From Nitrosomonas sp. Nm132 (GTDB taxonomy: Bacteria; Pseudomonadota; Gammaproteobacteria; Burkholderiales; Nitrosomonadaceae): a stretch of DNA of 44,196 nt. The translations under genes were made by a program, and so were the position numbers. This document shows, piece by piece, positions 8,432-19,510 of the stretch. The notes beneath the pieces were generated by a model. The model had not been told where the DNA came from. It saw only the letters and a program-made list of their open reading frames with translations, and ran no database searches. The stretch covers positions 1 through 44,196 of the forward strand of contig NZ_FNDH01000021.1 in NCBI RefSeq assembly GCF_900100485.1. Direction: 5' to 3'. The stretch's first letter is position 1, and every line of letters begins with the position of its first letter.

Positions 8432-10633
8432 TCAAGGCTCGATCAGTTCCGCGATACGCTCTGCCAGAGCAGCGATCGTGCGGGAAGGATTTAAGCCAAC
8501 TGCTTTCGGAAAAATGGATCCATCGGCAATGTAAAGACCTGGGTAACCAAACACTTCTCCCTTATGATCGACAACGCCGTCTGCGCTATGGGTGCCCATT
8601 CGGCAGCCTCCCAAGGGATGCGGTGTGATCAAATTTTTCAGGACGGACCAGGTCAAAGGAACCTTGGCTTCGCCTTTTGTCGCTTTTGAGAGTTTTTCAT
8701 GCATGTCGACCAATGCCTGGACAGCACCCTCGGATTTTTTGATATTCCAATCCAATTGTACTTTGTGGCGAAAGGGGGGTATCCAGCTGCGAGAAAGTTT
8801 CAATACGCCATCTGAGGCATCCACTGCCTGTCCAAACCACGGCATGACCGAAGATAAAGGGCTCTTATTTTGGACCAGGGACTGCAAGGCACTGAAAAAA
8901 TGTCCAAAGTGATGATCCTTACTTAAACCAGTGACGGCATCTTTCATCAGATTGGGAAAGCCGCCGTCCTGCACCCAGAATCGCTGTCCTTTGAAGGATC
9001 CATCCAGAAAATCAATGGCACTGGTGATCGTCGGGCCATAGGTCGGTGAGATATCACGATGGTGATAAACTGCCGGGGTCAGGAAATCGCCATTGGAACT
9101 CCACCCTGTACCGAGGACCGGGCTGAGATTGGGCAGGGTTCCATATTGATCACGGCAGCGAATGAGCAGGTCATTGGTTCCCATCGTACCGGCTGCCACA
9201 ATCACTTTTTTAGCGTTCAGAAAACCAGGAGTCAGTTTTTGTTTGTTGGTATCAATCACGTTGAAATCGACGCGATAACCTTCACCGCTATGGAGCGGCG
9301 TGATGCGTTGCACGAGGTGCAATGGCTTGACTGCGGCGCCATGCTGCTCGGCCAGAGGAATATAATTCAAATCCAGGGTATTGCGGGCTTTGACCTGGCA
9401 ACCGATGTCGCAATTACCGCAATGAACGCAAGTACCTTGCTCCTGACCGAATGCGTTGGTGTGATATTTGGTATGCTGATCGCCAAAAGCATCCGGACGA
9501 TCATAACTGAAATCGGGATCAAAGGTGACTGCGAGGGGCATTTTACGAAAACGATCACCGAAACCACTTTTCTCGGCTGCTTCTTTCATCAGTTTGGTCT
9601 TGGCCGGCCACTGATTATCGGGTACTTCCTGAACGTTGAGCATCTTGCCGGTTTTTTCATAATACGGCTTTAAGGATTCGTAAGTGATTTCCTTAGGCCA
9701 GCCGGAATCGAAAACAAAGGGCTCAGCCTCGACGAAAATATTCGCGTAAATCAGCGAACCGCCGCCCACACCGCTGCACTGTGCAACTGCCATGTCAGGA
9801 TAGGTACGAATATCAATCCAGCCATTCAATTCGGCGGGTTTCTCATTGGACCACCACCAGGCATCCTTGGGGTCGCGTGGATAATCCTTGACTTCCCAGC
9901 GCCGACCACGTTCGAGAATACAAACTTTCAGTCCTTTTTCTGCCAATCTGCAACCCGTTATGGCTCCGCCAAAGCCGCTGCCAATCACAATGACATCATA
10001 ATGCAGCGTCTCATCATGAGATTTATCCAGTAACTGTTTGCCGAATTTAGGAATGATATAGCTATCCCATAGCTTTCCTGCAAAGAAGGCACCGAATTTT
10101 TCAATGGCGCGGGCTTTCTCAGCCAGGCTGGTGGCTCCAGGGACTTCAATGGTGGAAAGTAGATCAGCCAGTTGTTTAACTCCAAGTGTCAAAATTCCCG
10201 CACCCACGATGGGACCACTTTTGTCTTTGCCCTGATGCAGGCAAGTATACAAAGTGGTGGTATCAGACCAGAGATCAAAACCATGATCGTCCTTGACATT
10301 TTTGTGACCAGCTAAATAATAATCTTGCCCTTTATGCTGAAACGCTAGCTCATAGACCATATAGGTCATGTCGGGGTCATCGGTAGGTTTGAACAGGTTG
10401 AATACCCCGGCGCTCGCTGCGATTCCGGCTCCAAAGGGGAGGAAATCTATGGTGCCAGTCAATGATCCTAGATGGTTCGGGTCACTTAAGAAGCGATCCA
10501 GGTTATCTAGGCTGACCTTGGCGTGCATCGCCAGCTGAGTACTGTTTTGTTTACCTACATTGGCTCCTTCAACCGGATCAGTTACCCCGAGGGCAAAATA
10601 ACCCGACATCGTTTCTTTGAACGTCAAAGACAT
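8432..10633 (-). CDS. GMC oxidoreductase, cholesterol-oxidase-like, with N-terminal accessory domain
   Basis: This 733-residue flavoprotein heads the operon. Residues 5-192 are an accessory domain also found at the C-terminus of the patatin in the same operon. The GMC fold starts at HYDVIVIGSGFGG (FAD Rossmann motif, Gly218-Gly223) and continues with LERGRRW and SGVGGGSLIYANIF. The C-terminal HPLGGCRMG (His672) and VGLNPSRTIAALAERIAE (Asn715) give the usual His/Asn catalytic pair. Between them is C402-x2-C405-x2-C408-x3-C412 (CVHCGNCDIGC), a ferredoxin-like spacing. The family oxidises alcohols, including sterols, to ketones or aldehydes using O2 or another acceptor. No Tat or Sec signal is visible, so it is probably cytoplasmic. 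AAGGG lies upstream of the start at 10633. It could equally act on hopanoid-type or other large lipid alcohols. Confidence 0.9.
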   Translation of the reverse strand: MSLTFKETMSGYFALGVTDPVEGANVGKQNSTQLAMHAKVSLDNLDRFLSDPNHLGSLTGTIDFLPFGAGIAASAGVFNLFKPTDDPDMTYMVYELAFQHKGQDYYLAGHKNVKDDHGFDLWSDTTTLYTCLHQGKDKSGPIVGAGILTLGVKQLADLLSTIEVPGATSLAEKARAIEKFGAFFAGKLWDSYIIPKFGKQLLDKSHDETLHYDVIVIGSGFGGAITGCRLAEKGLKVCILERGRRWEVKDYPRDPKDAWWWSNEKPAELNGWIDIRTYPDMAVAQCSGVGGGSLIYANIFVEAEPFVFDSGWPKEITYESLKPYYEKTGKMLNVQEVPDNQWPAKTKLMKEAAEKSGFGDRFRKMPLAVTFDPDFSYDRPDAFGDQHTKYHTNAFGQEQGTCVHCGNCDIGCQVKARNTLDLNYIPLAEQHGAAVKPLHLVQRITPLHSGEGYRVDFNVIDTNKQKLTPGFLNAKKVIVAAGTMGTNDLLIRCRDQYGTLPNLSPVLGTGWSSNGDFLTPAVYHHRDISPTYGPTITSAIDFLDGSFKGQRFWVQDGGFPNLMKDAVTGLSKDHHFGHFFSALQSLVQNKSPLSSVMPWFGQAVDASDGVLKLSRSWIPPFRHKVQLDWNIKKSEGAVQALVDMHEKLSKATKGEAKVPLTWSVLKNLITPHPLGGCRMGTHSADGVVDHKGEVFGYPGLYIADGSIFPKAVGLNPSRTIAALAERIAELIEP

Positions 10634-12962
<2,329 letters not shown>

Positions 12963-12969
12963 TATTTAC

Positions 12970-13515
12970 ATGTTAACCGCTAACGAAGCAGAACAACTCC
13001 TGAAGAATGCAGAACTGATCGTTTCCGCTCAAGTGCTGATGGAAACGATAGAACGTATGGCTAAAGAGATTACGCTGGCATTATCGGGTCAATATCCATT
13101 GGTATTCTGTGTGATGGGCGGTGCCGTGGTCTTTACTGGGCAATTACTGCCCTTGCTTCATTTTCCGCTGGATTTCGATTATCTGCACGTGAGTCGCTAT
13201 AATCGTACCCTTCGAGGCGGGCGCATTGACTGGAAAGTGCCGCCCCAAATTGATTTAAAGGAAAGAGTCGTGCTGGTTCTGGATGATGTGCTGGATGAAG
13301 GTGTTACACTTGCCGCGATTCGTGAGCGCATGATGGAAGGAAAAGCAAAAGCATTTTATAGTGCCGTACTCGCAGATAAAGCTATTGGTCAAGCAAAACC
13401 GATTCGTGCAGATTTTATAGGCATGACATTGCCAAATCGGTATGTATTTGGTTATGGCATGGATATACAGGGGTTATGGCGAAATTTACCCGCAATCTAT
13501 GCCATTAAGGAATGA
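12970..13515 (+). CDS. hpt: Hypoxanthine-guanine phosphoribosyltransferase family protein
   Basis: This 181-residue type I phosphoribosyltransferase catalyses purine base + PRPP to nucleotide, the salvage step for hypoxanthine or guanine. It shows CVMGGAVVFTGQLLP (PPi loop, 47-61), the flexible-loop Ser-Arg-Tyr of HVSRYNRTLRGG, and the PRPP-binding motif VVLVLDDVLDEGVTLAAI (about 100-117). The usual second acidic pair is present, but the motif has LDEG where many enzymes have IDTG. The next gene, a methylthio-purine nucleoside phosphorylase, releases hypoxanthine or adenine, so the two would act in sequence. Base preference (hypoxanthine or guanine) is inferred. Confidence 0.9.
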   Translation: MLTANEAEQLLKNAELIVSAQVLMETIERMAKEITLALSGQYPLVFCVMGGAVVFTGQLLPLLHFPLDFDYLHVSRYNRTLRGGRIDWKVPPQIDLKERVVLVLDDVLDEGVTLAAIRERMMEGKAKAFYSAVLADKAIGQAKPIRADFIGMTLPNRYVFGYGMDIQGLWRNLPAIYAIKE

Positions 13516-13528
13516 GGTAGAAAGAAAT

Positions 13529-14275
13529 ATGCTCGCAATTATTGGTGGAAGCGGAATGACTAAGCTTGCTTGCCTGGAAATATCACATCGCCAGATCGTG
13601 AGAACGCCTTATGGTGAACCATCTGGACCCTTAACCTTTGGCAAAATCCAGGATCAGGAGATCGTGTTCCTGGCACGACATGGTCATGGCCATACCATTC
13701 CACCTCATGCTGTCAATTACCAAGCTAATCTTTGGGCACTGCATTTATTTAAACCAAAACGAATTATCGCGGTCGTATCGGTAGGTGGCATCCGTGCAGA
13801 TTTGATACCTGGCAGGTTGGTTGTGCCGGATCAAATCATTGATTATACCTATGATCGGAAATTCACTTATTTTGATAAAACCGATAGACCCATTACGTAT
13901 ACTGATTTTACCCATCCCTTTTGTCTGGAAACGCGCAGCCATCTTTTGTCAGCAGCAAAACAGGCGAACGAGAACATTATCGATGGGGGAGTTTATGCGG
14001 TGACTCAAGGGCCGCGGCTTGAAACGGCTGCAGAAGTGAATCGATTGGAGCGAGATGGGGCAGATATGATAGGCATGACGGGTATGCCGGAAGCTGTGCT
14101 CGCCAAGGAACTAGGGCTGCCTTATGCTGCGATTGCGGCTGTTGCGAACTATGCGGCAGGGCGTGGTGCAAGCGCACATGCAATTCCACTAAAGGAAGTT
14201 TACGCTGTTTTGGAAGAAACCATGATAAGCGTACGAAACATATTAGAACATTTGGTAAAAATAAATGACGATTAG
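13529..14275 (+). CDS. S-methyl-5'-thioinosine/thioadenosine phosphorylase
   Basis: This 248-residue protein belongs to purine nucleoside phosphorylase family 2 (MTAP/MTIP). The N-terminus [10 protein letters not shown] carries the phosphate-binding [26 protein letters not shown] is the family signature. [21 protein letters not shown] and [23 protein letters not shown] form the base and ribose sites. The GMTGMPE form resembles bacterial methylthioinosine phosphorylases more than human MTAP. It cleaves the 5'-methylthio-nucleoside left by polyamine synthesis to methylthioribose-1-phosphate plus base. I chose the ATG at 13529, in frame, because the protein then begins exactly at the family N-terminus; a longer in-frame reading from 13442 overlaps hpt. 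It overlaps the deformylase start by 11 bp. Confidence 0.9.
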   Translation: MLAIIGGSGMTKLACLEISHRQIVRTPYGEPSGPLTFGKIQDQEIVFLARHGHGHTIPPHAVNYQANLWALHLFKPKRIIAVVSVGGIRADLIPGRLVVPDQIIDYTYDRKFTYFDKTDRPITYTDFTHPFCLETRSHLLSAAKQANENIIDGGVYAVTQGPRLETAAEVNRLERDGADMIGMTGMPEAVLAKELGLPYAAIAAVANYAAGRGASAHAIPLKEVYAVLEETMISVRNILEHLVKINDD

Positions 14276-14798
14276 AACTGTTTTGAAAATGGGTGATCCA
14301 CGTCTGCTGCAAGTAGCGAAGAAAGTGGGCAAATTCAATACACCCGAACTTGAAGCACTGATTCAGGATATGCAGGATACGATGGCAGCGCTCAATGGTG
14401 CGGGCTTGGCTGCACCGCAAATTGGTGTTGATCAGCAAGTGGTTATATTTGGCGTGGAATATAATCCACGCTATCCAAGGGCGGAAACAGTCCCTTTCAC
14501 TGTATTGATCAATCCTGTTTTGACGCCATTGACAAAAAGAATGGAAGAAGACTGGGAAGGGTGTTTAAGTGTTCCCGGGCTGCGCGGTATAGTACCGCGC
14601 TATACCCAGCTACGTTATCAGGGGGTCGATCAGTTCGGTAATGTAATCGATCGGAGTGTGGACGGTTTTCATGCGCGTGTGGTGCAACATGAATGTGACC
14701 ACCTGCAAGGAATACTCTACCCAATGCGTATTACTGATCTTCGCAAGTTTGGCTTTACAGAAGTGCTGTTTCCTGGTGAAGAAGTCATGGATGAGTAA
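14265..14798 (+). CDS. def: Peptide deformylase
   Basis: This 177-residue metallo-hydrolase removes the formyl group from the initiator Met of nascent proteins. All three class motifs are present: [10 protein letters not shown] (45-54), EGCLSVPG with the metal ligand Cys100, and [10 protein letters not shown] with metal ligands His142 and His146 and catalytic Glu143. Length and N-terminus ([16 protein letters not shown]) are normal. The ATG lies inside the last codons of the phosphorylase gene, indicating translational coupling. It ends 23 bp from the convergent hemJ gene, with no clear hairpin terminator in between. It is often duplicated in proteobacteria; fmt is not adjacent, so this may be a second deformylase. 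Confidence 0.97.
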   Translation: MTIRTVLKMGDPRLLQVAKKVGKFNTPELEALIQDMQDTMAALNGAGLAAPQIGVDQQVVIFGVEYNPRYPRAETVPFTVLINPVLTPLTKRMEEDWEGCLSVPGLRGIVPRYTQLRYQGVDQFGNVIDRSVDGFHARVVQHECDHLQGILYPMRITDLRKFGFTEVLFPGEEVMDE

Positions 14799-14821
14799 AT
14801 TACGCCCGAAAATGGGTGACA

Positions 14822-15235
14822 TTACCAGGGTTTGACCACGACGAGCATGACTACTGCAAATAAAATAATGACGGGGATCTCATTGAACCAGCGATAATAA
14901 ACATGACCGTGTTGATTGCGATCATGTTTGAAATCGATCAGTAATTTGCCGCAGTATATATGGTAGGCAATCAACAGGATGACCAGAGCTAATTTAGCAT
15001 GCAGCCAGATCCCAGAGAAACCGTAACCGAGCCATAACCAGATTCCAAATAGCAGCGTCAATAGCGCGCCAGGTGTCATGATACCGTAGAAGAGTTTACG
15101 TTCCATCACTTTGAAACGATCAATCCCAGCTTGATCAGTGCACATGGCGTGGTAAACAAACAACCGGGGTAAATAAAATAGGCCGGCAAACCAGGTAACC
15201 ATAAAAATAATATGTAATGATTTTATCCAGAGCAT
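14822..15235 (-). CDS. hemJ: Protoporphyrinogen IX oxidase HemJ
   Basis: This 137-residue integral membrane protein has four hydrophobic segments (about 1-25, 50-72, 78-98 and 117-135). It starts with MLWIKSLHIIFMVTWFAGLFYLPRLFVYH, the HemJ signature with conserved His8. Downstream are ERKLFYGIMTPGALLTLLFG and KLALVILLIAYHIYCGKLL. HemJ oxidises protoporphyrinogen IX to protoporphyrin IX at the membrane, the penultimate step of haem synthesis. Length is typical. It is transcribed convergently to def. Its upstream region (15244-15280) runs straight into a fold-back MITE, which may lie within or near its promoter. Confidence 0.94.
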   Translation of the reverse strand: MLWIKSLHIIFMVTWFAGLFYLPRLFVYHAMCTDQAGIDRFKVMERKLFYGIMTPGALLTLLFGIWLWLGYGFSGIWLHAKLALVILLIAYHIYCGKLLIDFKHDRNQHGHVYYRWFNEIPVIILFAVVMLVVVKPW

Positions 15236-15280
15236 AGGGTGATCCTTATTTTTGAGAAAAATAAAAGCTGGCGAGGCACC

Positions 15281-15453
15281 ATTAACCCGAATATTTCATA
15301 AATTGGCACGTGCCCTCACTTGTCTTATTGATTAATAAGAAAGATTTTGCTCAGTCGGGTGTATGAGTCACTACACCCCTCTTTCTCAAAACTTCCCTAT
15401 TAATCAAAATCCTGCGTGATCATCACGCGAATTTATGAAATATTCGGGTTAAT
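15281..15453 (+). repeat. Fold-back MITE, copy 1 (about 173 bp)
   Basis: The ends are ATTAACCCGAATATTTC and the exact inverse. Inner sections also pair: TGATTAATA with TATTAATCA, and a central GGGTGTA / TACACCC hairpin. Nearly the whole element can therefore fold into one long stem. Two arm segments are self-palindromes instead (GGCACGTGCC; GCGTGATCATCACGC). It has no coding capacity. It is nearly identical to 39183-39354 and, inverted, to 31740-31908. TTAA flanks both ends and may be the target duplication. The rest of 15454-15695 has a small GCCAG/CTGGC hairpin near 15519 and otherwise nothing I recognise. Confidence 0.9.
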
Positions 15454-15695
15454 AGATGCGATCAGGCTATTTGAAAAATGATCGCATTCTTGTGTAATTA
15501 TAATATAACCATTGGTTAGCCAGATTTAACTGGCTGGGCATAGGACTTTTCATATTATTGGTTATGTCTACCGTTTTTGCTGGAAAAGAAATCTATATAG
15601 AAAACTTAAGTACTTACTGCGCAAAGTTAAGAATGCGTTTAACCTGGTGATCATCTTCACTAACTGATAAAAGTATAAAATTTTGATGGAATGAA

Positions 15696-17900
15696 ATGCG
15701 CATACTCTTGGTGATAGCCCTGCTCATCATTTATGGGTCACTTTACCCAGGAAATTTTTCTCAACCTGAACCAGGGGTATTGGAGAACTTTTTTTCTGAT
15801 TGGCGTTGGATGACTTCTCTAAGTGATATGCTTGGCAACGTTGTGTTGTTTATCCCATTTGGTCTTGCCAGCGGATTGGTTACGGGAAGCGGCCGCGATA
15901 CGATCGTTCGTATGCTTGGGTTATTTGTTTTCGGTTTATTGCTTGCTTTTATCCTTCAGCTAGCACAAGTATGGTTACCTTCTCGATCAGCAGCACTCGC
16001 TGACGTTGTCTGGAACGTGGTTGGTATGCTATTGGGGATTGTAATAGCACTTTTGATGAAGAAATGTTTGCGAGCAGGCGTGCTGCCATCATTTGATTCC
16101 AAACTAATTGTTCCTTCTGCAATACTGGTTTTGTGGCTGCTGACCGAGTTATTGCCGTTAGTTCCTACATTGGATTTGCAAAAACTCAAAGATGCCATAA
16201 AGCCACTTTTATTGCAGTTCGATTTTTCCCTTTCTGGCCTAATATTACATGCTGCAGGTGTTGTGGCTGCCGGCGCTGTTGTTTACGTGTTGAGTAAAAA
16301 GCCATTAATTTGGCTAACAAGCCTGATATTGGTTGTTCTTGCCGGCAAAGTCGCCATAGTTAATCTGGTATTAGATACAACGGTTATATTGGGGTTATTG
16401 GCAGGTTATTTAACTTGTGTATTTTTACTGCGACAGAATGCGGAGAAATTATTTGATGTAAGCTTCTGGTCACTGCTCTTGGCTTGGACGATCGAGAGGA
16501 TAACACCTTTTATAGTCGCATCAGATGGAGCTATCAACCTGATTCCCTTTGCCACCATGCTGGAGGGGTCAATGCAAACCAATGTAACTGGCTTGGCTCA
16601 ATCGCTCTTTATTTATACTGCTTTACTATGGCTTGCGCAGGGAATGGGGGGTAATTTGAGAGGGATAGCAACAGGGGTGATTGTCTGGTCGATTCTACTC
16701 GAATTGACGCAAATGATCCTCTTGGGCCGCACAGCTGATATTACCGAGCCATTGCTCGTTCTCCTGGTTGCGTGGGCATTATCAGAAACTCAAAGCTACT
16801 TGCAGCACACCCAATCACAATCTGCCTCGGAAAAGCATAAACCATCTATTGAGGCGGCGCCATTAGCGACCAGGGATATCAGTACCCTTAGAGCAAGCTG
16901 GGTTATTCCACTATTACTCATGATAGGGATGACGGGATTACTTTGGTTGATGCTCCGTTTGCCTGGCATTCCTTATAACCTTAGAGAATTATTTTTAGGT
17001 GATGGTCATTTCTTGATCATATTTATTTTTGTGTTGGCCTTGCTCTGGGTTGGTGCTGGGGCAGTATGGGTAAGTAATAAAATTGTATCCAGCAGAGTAC
17101 CTTATTTAGTGTTTCCTGCATGGATATTTGCTGCGAGTCTTATTAGTCTTGTATTACTTTCTATGAGTGTAACTCAAGAGAGTATTGCCGATATTGCCGG
17201 TTCTAACAATTTATACTGGTATGTTATCAACCGTGATATCTGGGGCGAGAGCTGGCGACACATTTTTGAATGGATTGGACCGAATATGGTCATGATACTG
17301 GAGCGGCCAGTGCGTTATGCTGCCCTATATACGCCATTGATCGTTTTTCTGACATGGATCGTAAGCTTCTTTAATTTTTATGAACATAATAGACTGGCTA
17401 TTCGCCATATTTTTCCGCTTATCATCGGCGCTTTGCCCTGGTTGTGGCTGGCAAAAGCAATTGTCTTTGACTGGTCATCCACTGATAATCTGAACGAATT
17501 GATTGCTCGTGACGGGCCAATGGGCTGGGGCGGTGGTGGGTATCTCTATGGTCTGCTGGCAATCGTTTGTTTCAATGCGGTCATTCTGGCGAATGCCCTT
17601 AGCCATATTAAACAGCTAGCGTTTGTCGTATTATTCTCTATTGCGATGCTGCCGATGGGATGGTGGCTGTTGTCTCAGGGACTGGAGTCTGAAGTGGAAA
17701 AGTATGGGCATGTATTCTCGGGTACGCAATTTCTGCTCGGACCTGACCGCCAGCATCTGTTATCAGAAATCGAATTATTCTTGCGATGGTGCCTGGTCCA
17801 GACAAGCTTCGTCATAATGACGAGTATCGGGATACGCTGTTTCCAGCAGCTCAGATTCCGAGAATCCGGATCTAGCACTATGAAGAGACTGAATAAGTGA
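15696..17900 (+). CDS. VanZ-family multi-spanning membrane protein
   Basis: This 734-residue, highly hydrophobic protein has about 18 predicted membrane segments. The N-terminal ~120 residues are a VanZ domain: IIYGSLYPGNF, DMLGNVVLFIPFGLASG, and the segment LQLAQVWLPSRSAALADVVWN. A second VanZ-like copy lies around residues 250-360 with NLIPFATML, LELTQMILLGRTADITEP and a following hydrophobic helix. A soluble linker rich in Gln/Ser (about 367-390) precedes a C-terminal membrane half of unknown type. VanZ proteins are found beside EPS loci and in teicoplanin resistance, but no biochemical role is firmly known. The gene is first in the plus-strand block, 90 bp before the flippase gene. The large two-domain form suggests a role in polysaccharide assembly or export; this is inference. 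Confidence 0.85.
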   Translation: MRILLVIALLIIYGSLYPGNFSQPEPGVLENFFSDWRWMTSLSDMLGNVVLFIPFGLASGLVTGSGRDTIVRMLGLFVFGLLLAFILQLAQVWLPSRSAALADVVWNVVGMLLGIVIALLMKKCLRAGVLPSFDSKLIVPSAILVLWLLTELLPLVPTLDLQKLKDAIKPLLLQFDFSLSGLILHAAGVVAAGAVVYVLSKKPLIWLTSLILVVLAGKVAIVNLVLDTTVILGLLAGYLTCVFLLRQNAEKLFDVSFWSLLLAWTIERITPFIVASDGAINLIPFATMLEGSMQTNVTGLAQSLFIYTALLWLAQGMGGNLRGIATGVIVWSILLELTQMILLGRTADITEPLLVLLVAWALSETQSYLQHTQSQSASEKHKPSIEAAPLATRDISTLRASWVIPLLLMIGMTGLLWLMLRLPGIPYNLRELFLGDGHFLIIFIFVLALLWVGAGAVWVSNKIVSSRVPYLVFPAWIFAASLISLVLLSMSVTQESIADIAGSNNLYWYVINRDIWGESWRHIFEWIGPNMVMILERPVRYAALYTPLIVFLTWIVSFFNFYEHNRLAIRHIFPLIIGALPWLWLAKAIVFDWSSTDNLNELIARDGPMGWGGGGYLYGLLAIVCFNAVILANALSHIKQLAFVVLFSIAMLPMGWWLLSQGLESEVEKYGHVFSGTQFLLGPDRQHLLSEIELFLRWCLVQTSFVIMTSIGIRCFQQLRFRESGSSTMKRLNK

Positions 17901-17990
17901 AAAAAGCCAGGGCTCGGTTCATACTTCCTGCTACTTCCTACATCAAGTATATATAAATACATAAAACGCTAAGCGGTAATCAACACTTTC

Positions 17991-19427
17991 ATGACAATAC
18001 GGGAACAAGCATTAACAGGTCTCAAGTGGACAGCAGGTGGAAAACTGGCTGGGCAAATCATTACCTGGGGTATCACTCTTATCGTAATACGTTTACTGAC
18101 ACCTGAGGATTATGGCCTGCTAGCAATGGCGACAGTATTTGTTGCTTTCATGCTCTTATTGGCTGAAGCGGGACTTGCGCCAGCGCTTGTTCAGAAACAG
18201 GAGCTAGATGAAGCTTCATTACGGCAGGTTTTTGCCATTATTATTTTGGTTAACCTGATTCTCCTGGCGATATTGAACTTGCTTGCGCCTGCCATTGCCG
18301 GTTTTTTTGGCGATGAGCGCTTGATTCCGATCCTGCACGTTTTATCGTTGCAGTTTCTGATCACGACTGCGGCTACCATTCCGGAAGTATTGCTTTATCG
18401 TGAGCTTAAATTCAAAAATCTTTCGCTGATTCAACTGACAGCCTCGATTGCTGGTAGCGTATTAACGCTTGCCATGGCTTTTGCCGGTTATGGAGTATGG
18501 GCACTCGTTTTCGGTAATCTTTTTGGGGCTATTTGGAAGGCGGTCGTGCTTAATGCGTTGGCGCCATTTCATTTGCTCCCCAAATTCTCCTTACGAGGTA
18601 TGCGAAATTTTTTATCCTTTGGAGGAAATATTACGCTATCGCGCTTGCTCTGGTTCTTCTTAACCCAGATCGATGTGATCATTGTCGGTAAGTTGCTTGG
18701 CAAGGAGATGCTTGGCTTTTATTCGGTCGCGATGCACTTGGCCTCACTGCCGGTGCAGCGGGTTTCAGTTATCGTAAGCGAGGTTGCATTTCCGGTATTT
18801 AGTAAGATTCAAAATGATCGCGAGCAATTTCGCAGTTTCGTGCTCAAGGCTATACGGGTATTAAGCCTAATCGCTTTTCCAGTGCTATGGGGAATTTCCA
18901 GTATAGCCAATGAAATAGTTCTCCTGTTTCTAGGGCAAAAATGGCAAAGCGCGGTCTTGCCGTTGCAGCTGCTGACATTGATGATGCCATTCCGCATGAT
19001 TGCAAATTTCCTGCCTTCTGCTATCAATGCACTGAGTCGGCCTGACATTGGTGTGAAGAATGCGTTTTTGGCTTCGATTGTTATGCCAATTGCTTTCTTG
19101 ATTGGGAGTCAATGGGGGATAGTTGGGGTGGCGCTGGCTTGGGTTACAGTATACCCAGTAGTACTTGCCATTAATATTCATCGCATGCTGCGTGCTATGG
19201 AATTACAATTACGCGATCTTTTTCATGCCATTACGCCAGCAGTAAGTTCAGCAACAGGAATGTATCTGGCCGTCTGGATGATGGGTTTATTACTTGGAGA
19301 AGATATCAATCAATGGGCAAAACTGTTAATCATGATTGCTACGGGTGTGATGGCATATGGCGGTCTTACCTTATTTTTTAACAGGCAGGGCTATCAAGAA
19401 GTGATGAACTTGGTTTGGCAGAAATAG
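17991..19427 (+). CDS. Wzx/WzxC-type polysaccharide flippase
   Basis: This 478-residue protein of the MOP/polysaccharide transporter superfamily has about 12-14 membrane segments. The N-terminus MTIREQALTGLKWTAGGKLAGQIITWGITLIVIRLLTPEDYGLLAMATVF is split here only by description; its key parts are the amphipathic start, LKWTAGGKL, and the family hallmark RLLTPEDYGL. GFYSVAMHLASLPVQ is another conserved block. Such proteins flip undecaprenyl-linked oligosaccharide repeat units from the cytoplasmic to the periplasmic face of the inner membrane. It follows the VanZ-like gene by 90 bp. Downstream is an IS200/IS605 fossil and then convergent modification genes. The substrate is presumably the product of the glycosyltransferases of this or a linked locus. 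Confidence 0.9.
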   Translation: MTIREQALTGLKWTAGGKLAGQIITWGITLIVIRLLTPEDYGLLAMATVFVAFMLLLAEAGLAPALVQKQELDEASLRQVFAIIILVNLILLAILNLLAPAIAGFFGDERLIPILHVLSLQFLITTAATIPEVLLYRELKFKNLSLIQLTASIAGSVLTLAMAFAGYGVWALVFGNLFGAIWKAVVLNALAPFHLLPKFSLRGMRNFLSFGGNITLSRLLWFFLTQIDVIIVGKLLGKEMLGFYSVAMHLASLPVQRVSVIVSEVAFPVFSKIQNDREQFRSFVLKAIRVLSLIAFPVLWGISSIANEIVLLFLGQKWQSAVLPLQLLTLMMPFRMIANFLPSAINALSRPDIGVKNAFLASIVMPIAFLIGSQWGIVGVALAWVTVYPVVLAINIHRMLRAMELQLRDLFHAITPAVSSATGMYLAVWMMGLLLGEDINQWAKLLIMIATGVMAYGGLTLFFNRQGYQEVMNLVWQK

Positions 19428-19510
19428 TGTGCGTGATATTCCTTATCAGAATGCATCGGACATGTCTATGCTGCGGTTACCCAGCCAGGGAGAATCACTA
19501 GATACAAAAG

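Noticed and set aside
9059..9673. Long plus-strand open frame opposite the GMC oxidoreductase
   Set aside because: Antisense shadow of a gene with many clear FAD and GMC motifs; the antisense translation has no recognisable motif.
13442..13528. Longer N-terminus for the methylthio-purine nucleoside phosphorylase
   Set aside because: It would overlap hpt by 74 bases and adds residues not seen in the family; MLAIIGGSG at 13529 is the canonical start.
15281..15453. CRISPR-like repeat array
   Set aside because: Copies are 170 bp, dispersed and fold-back; there are no regular spacers.
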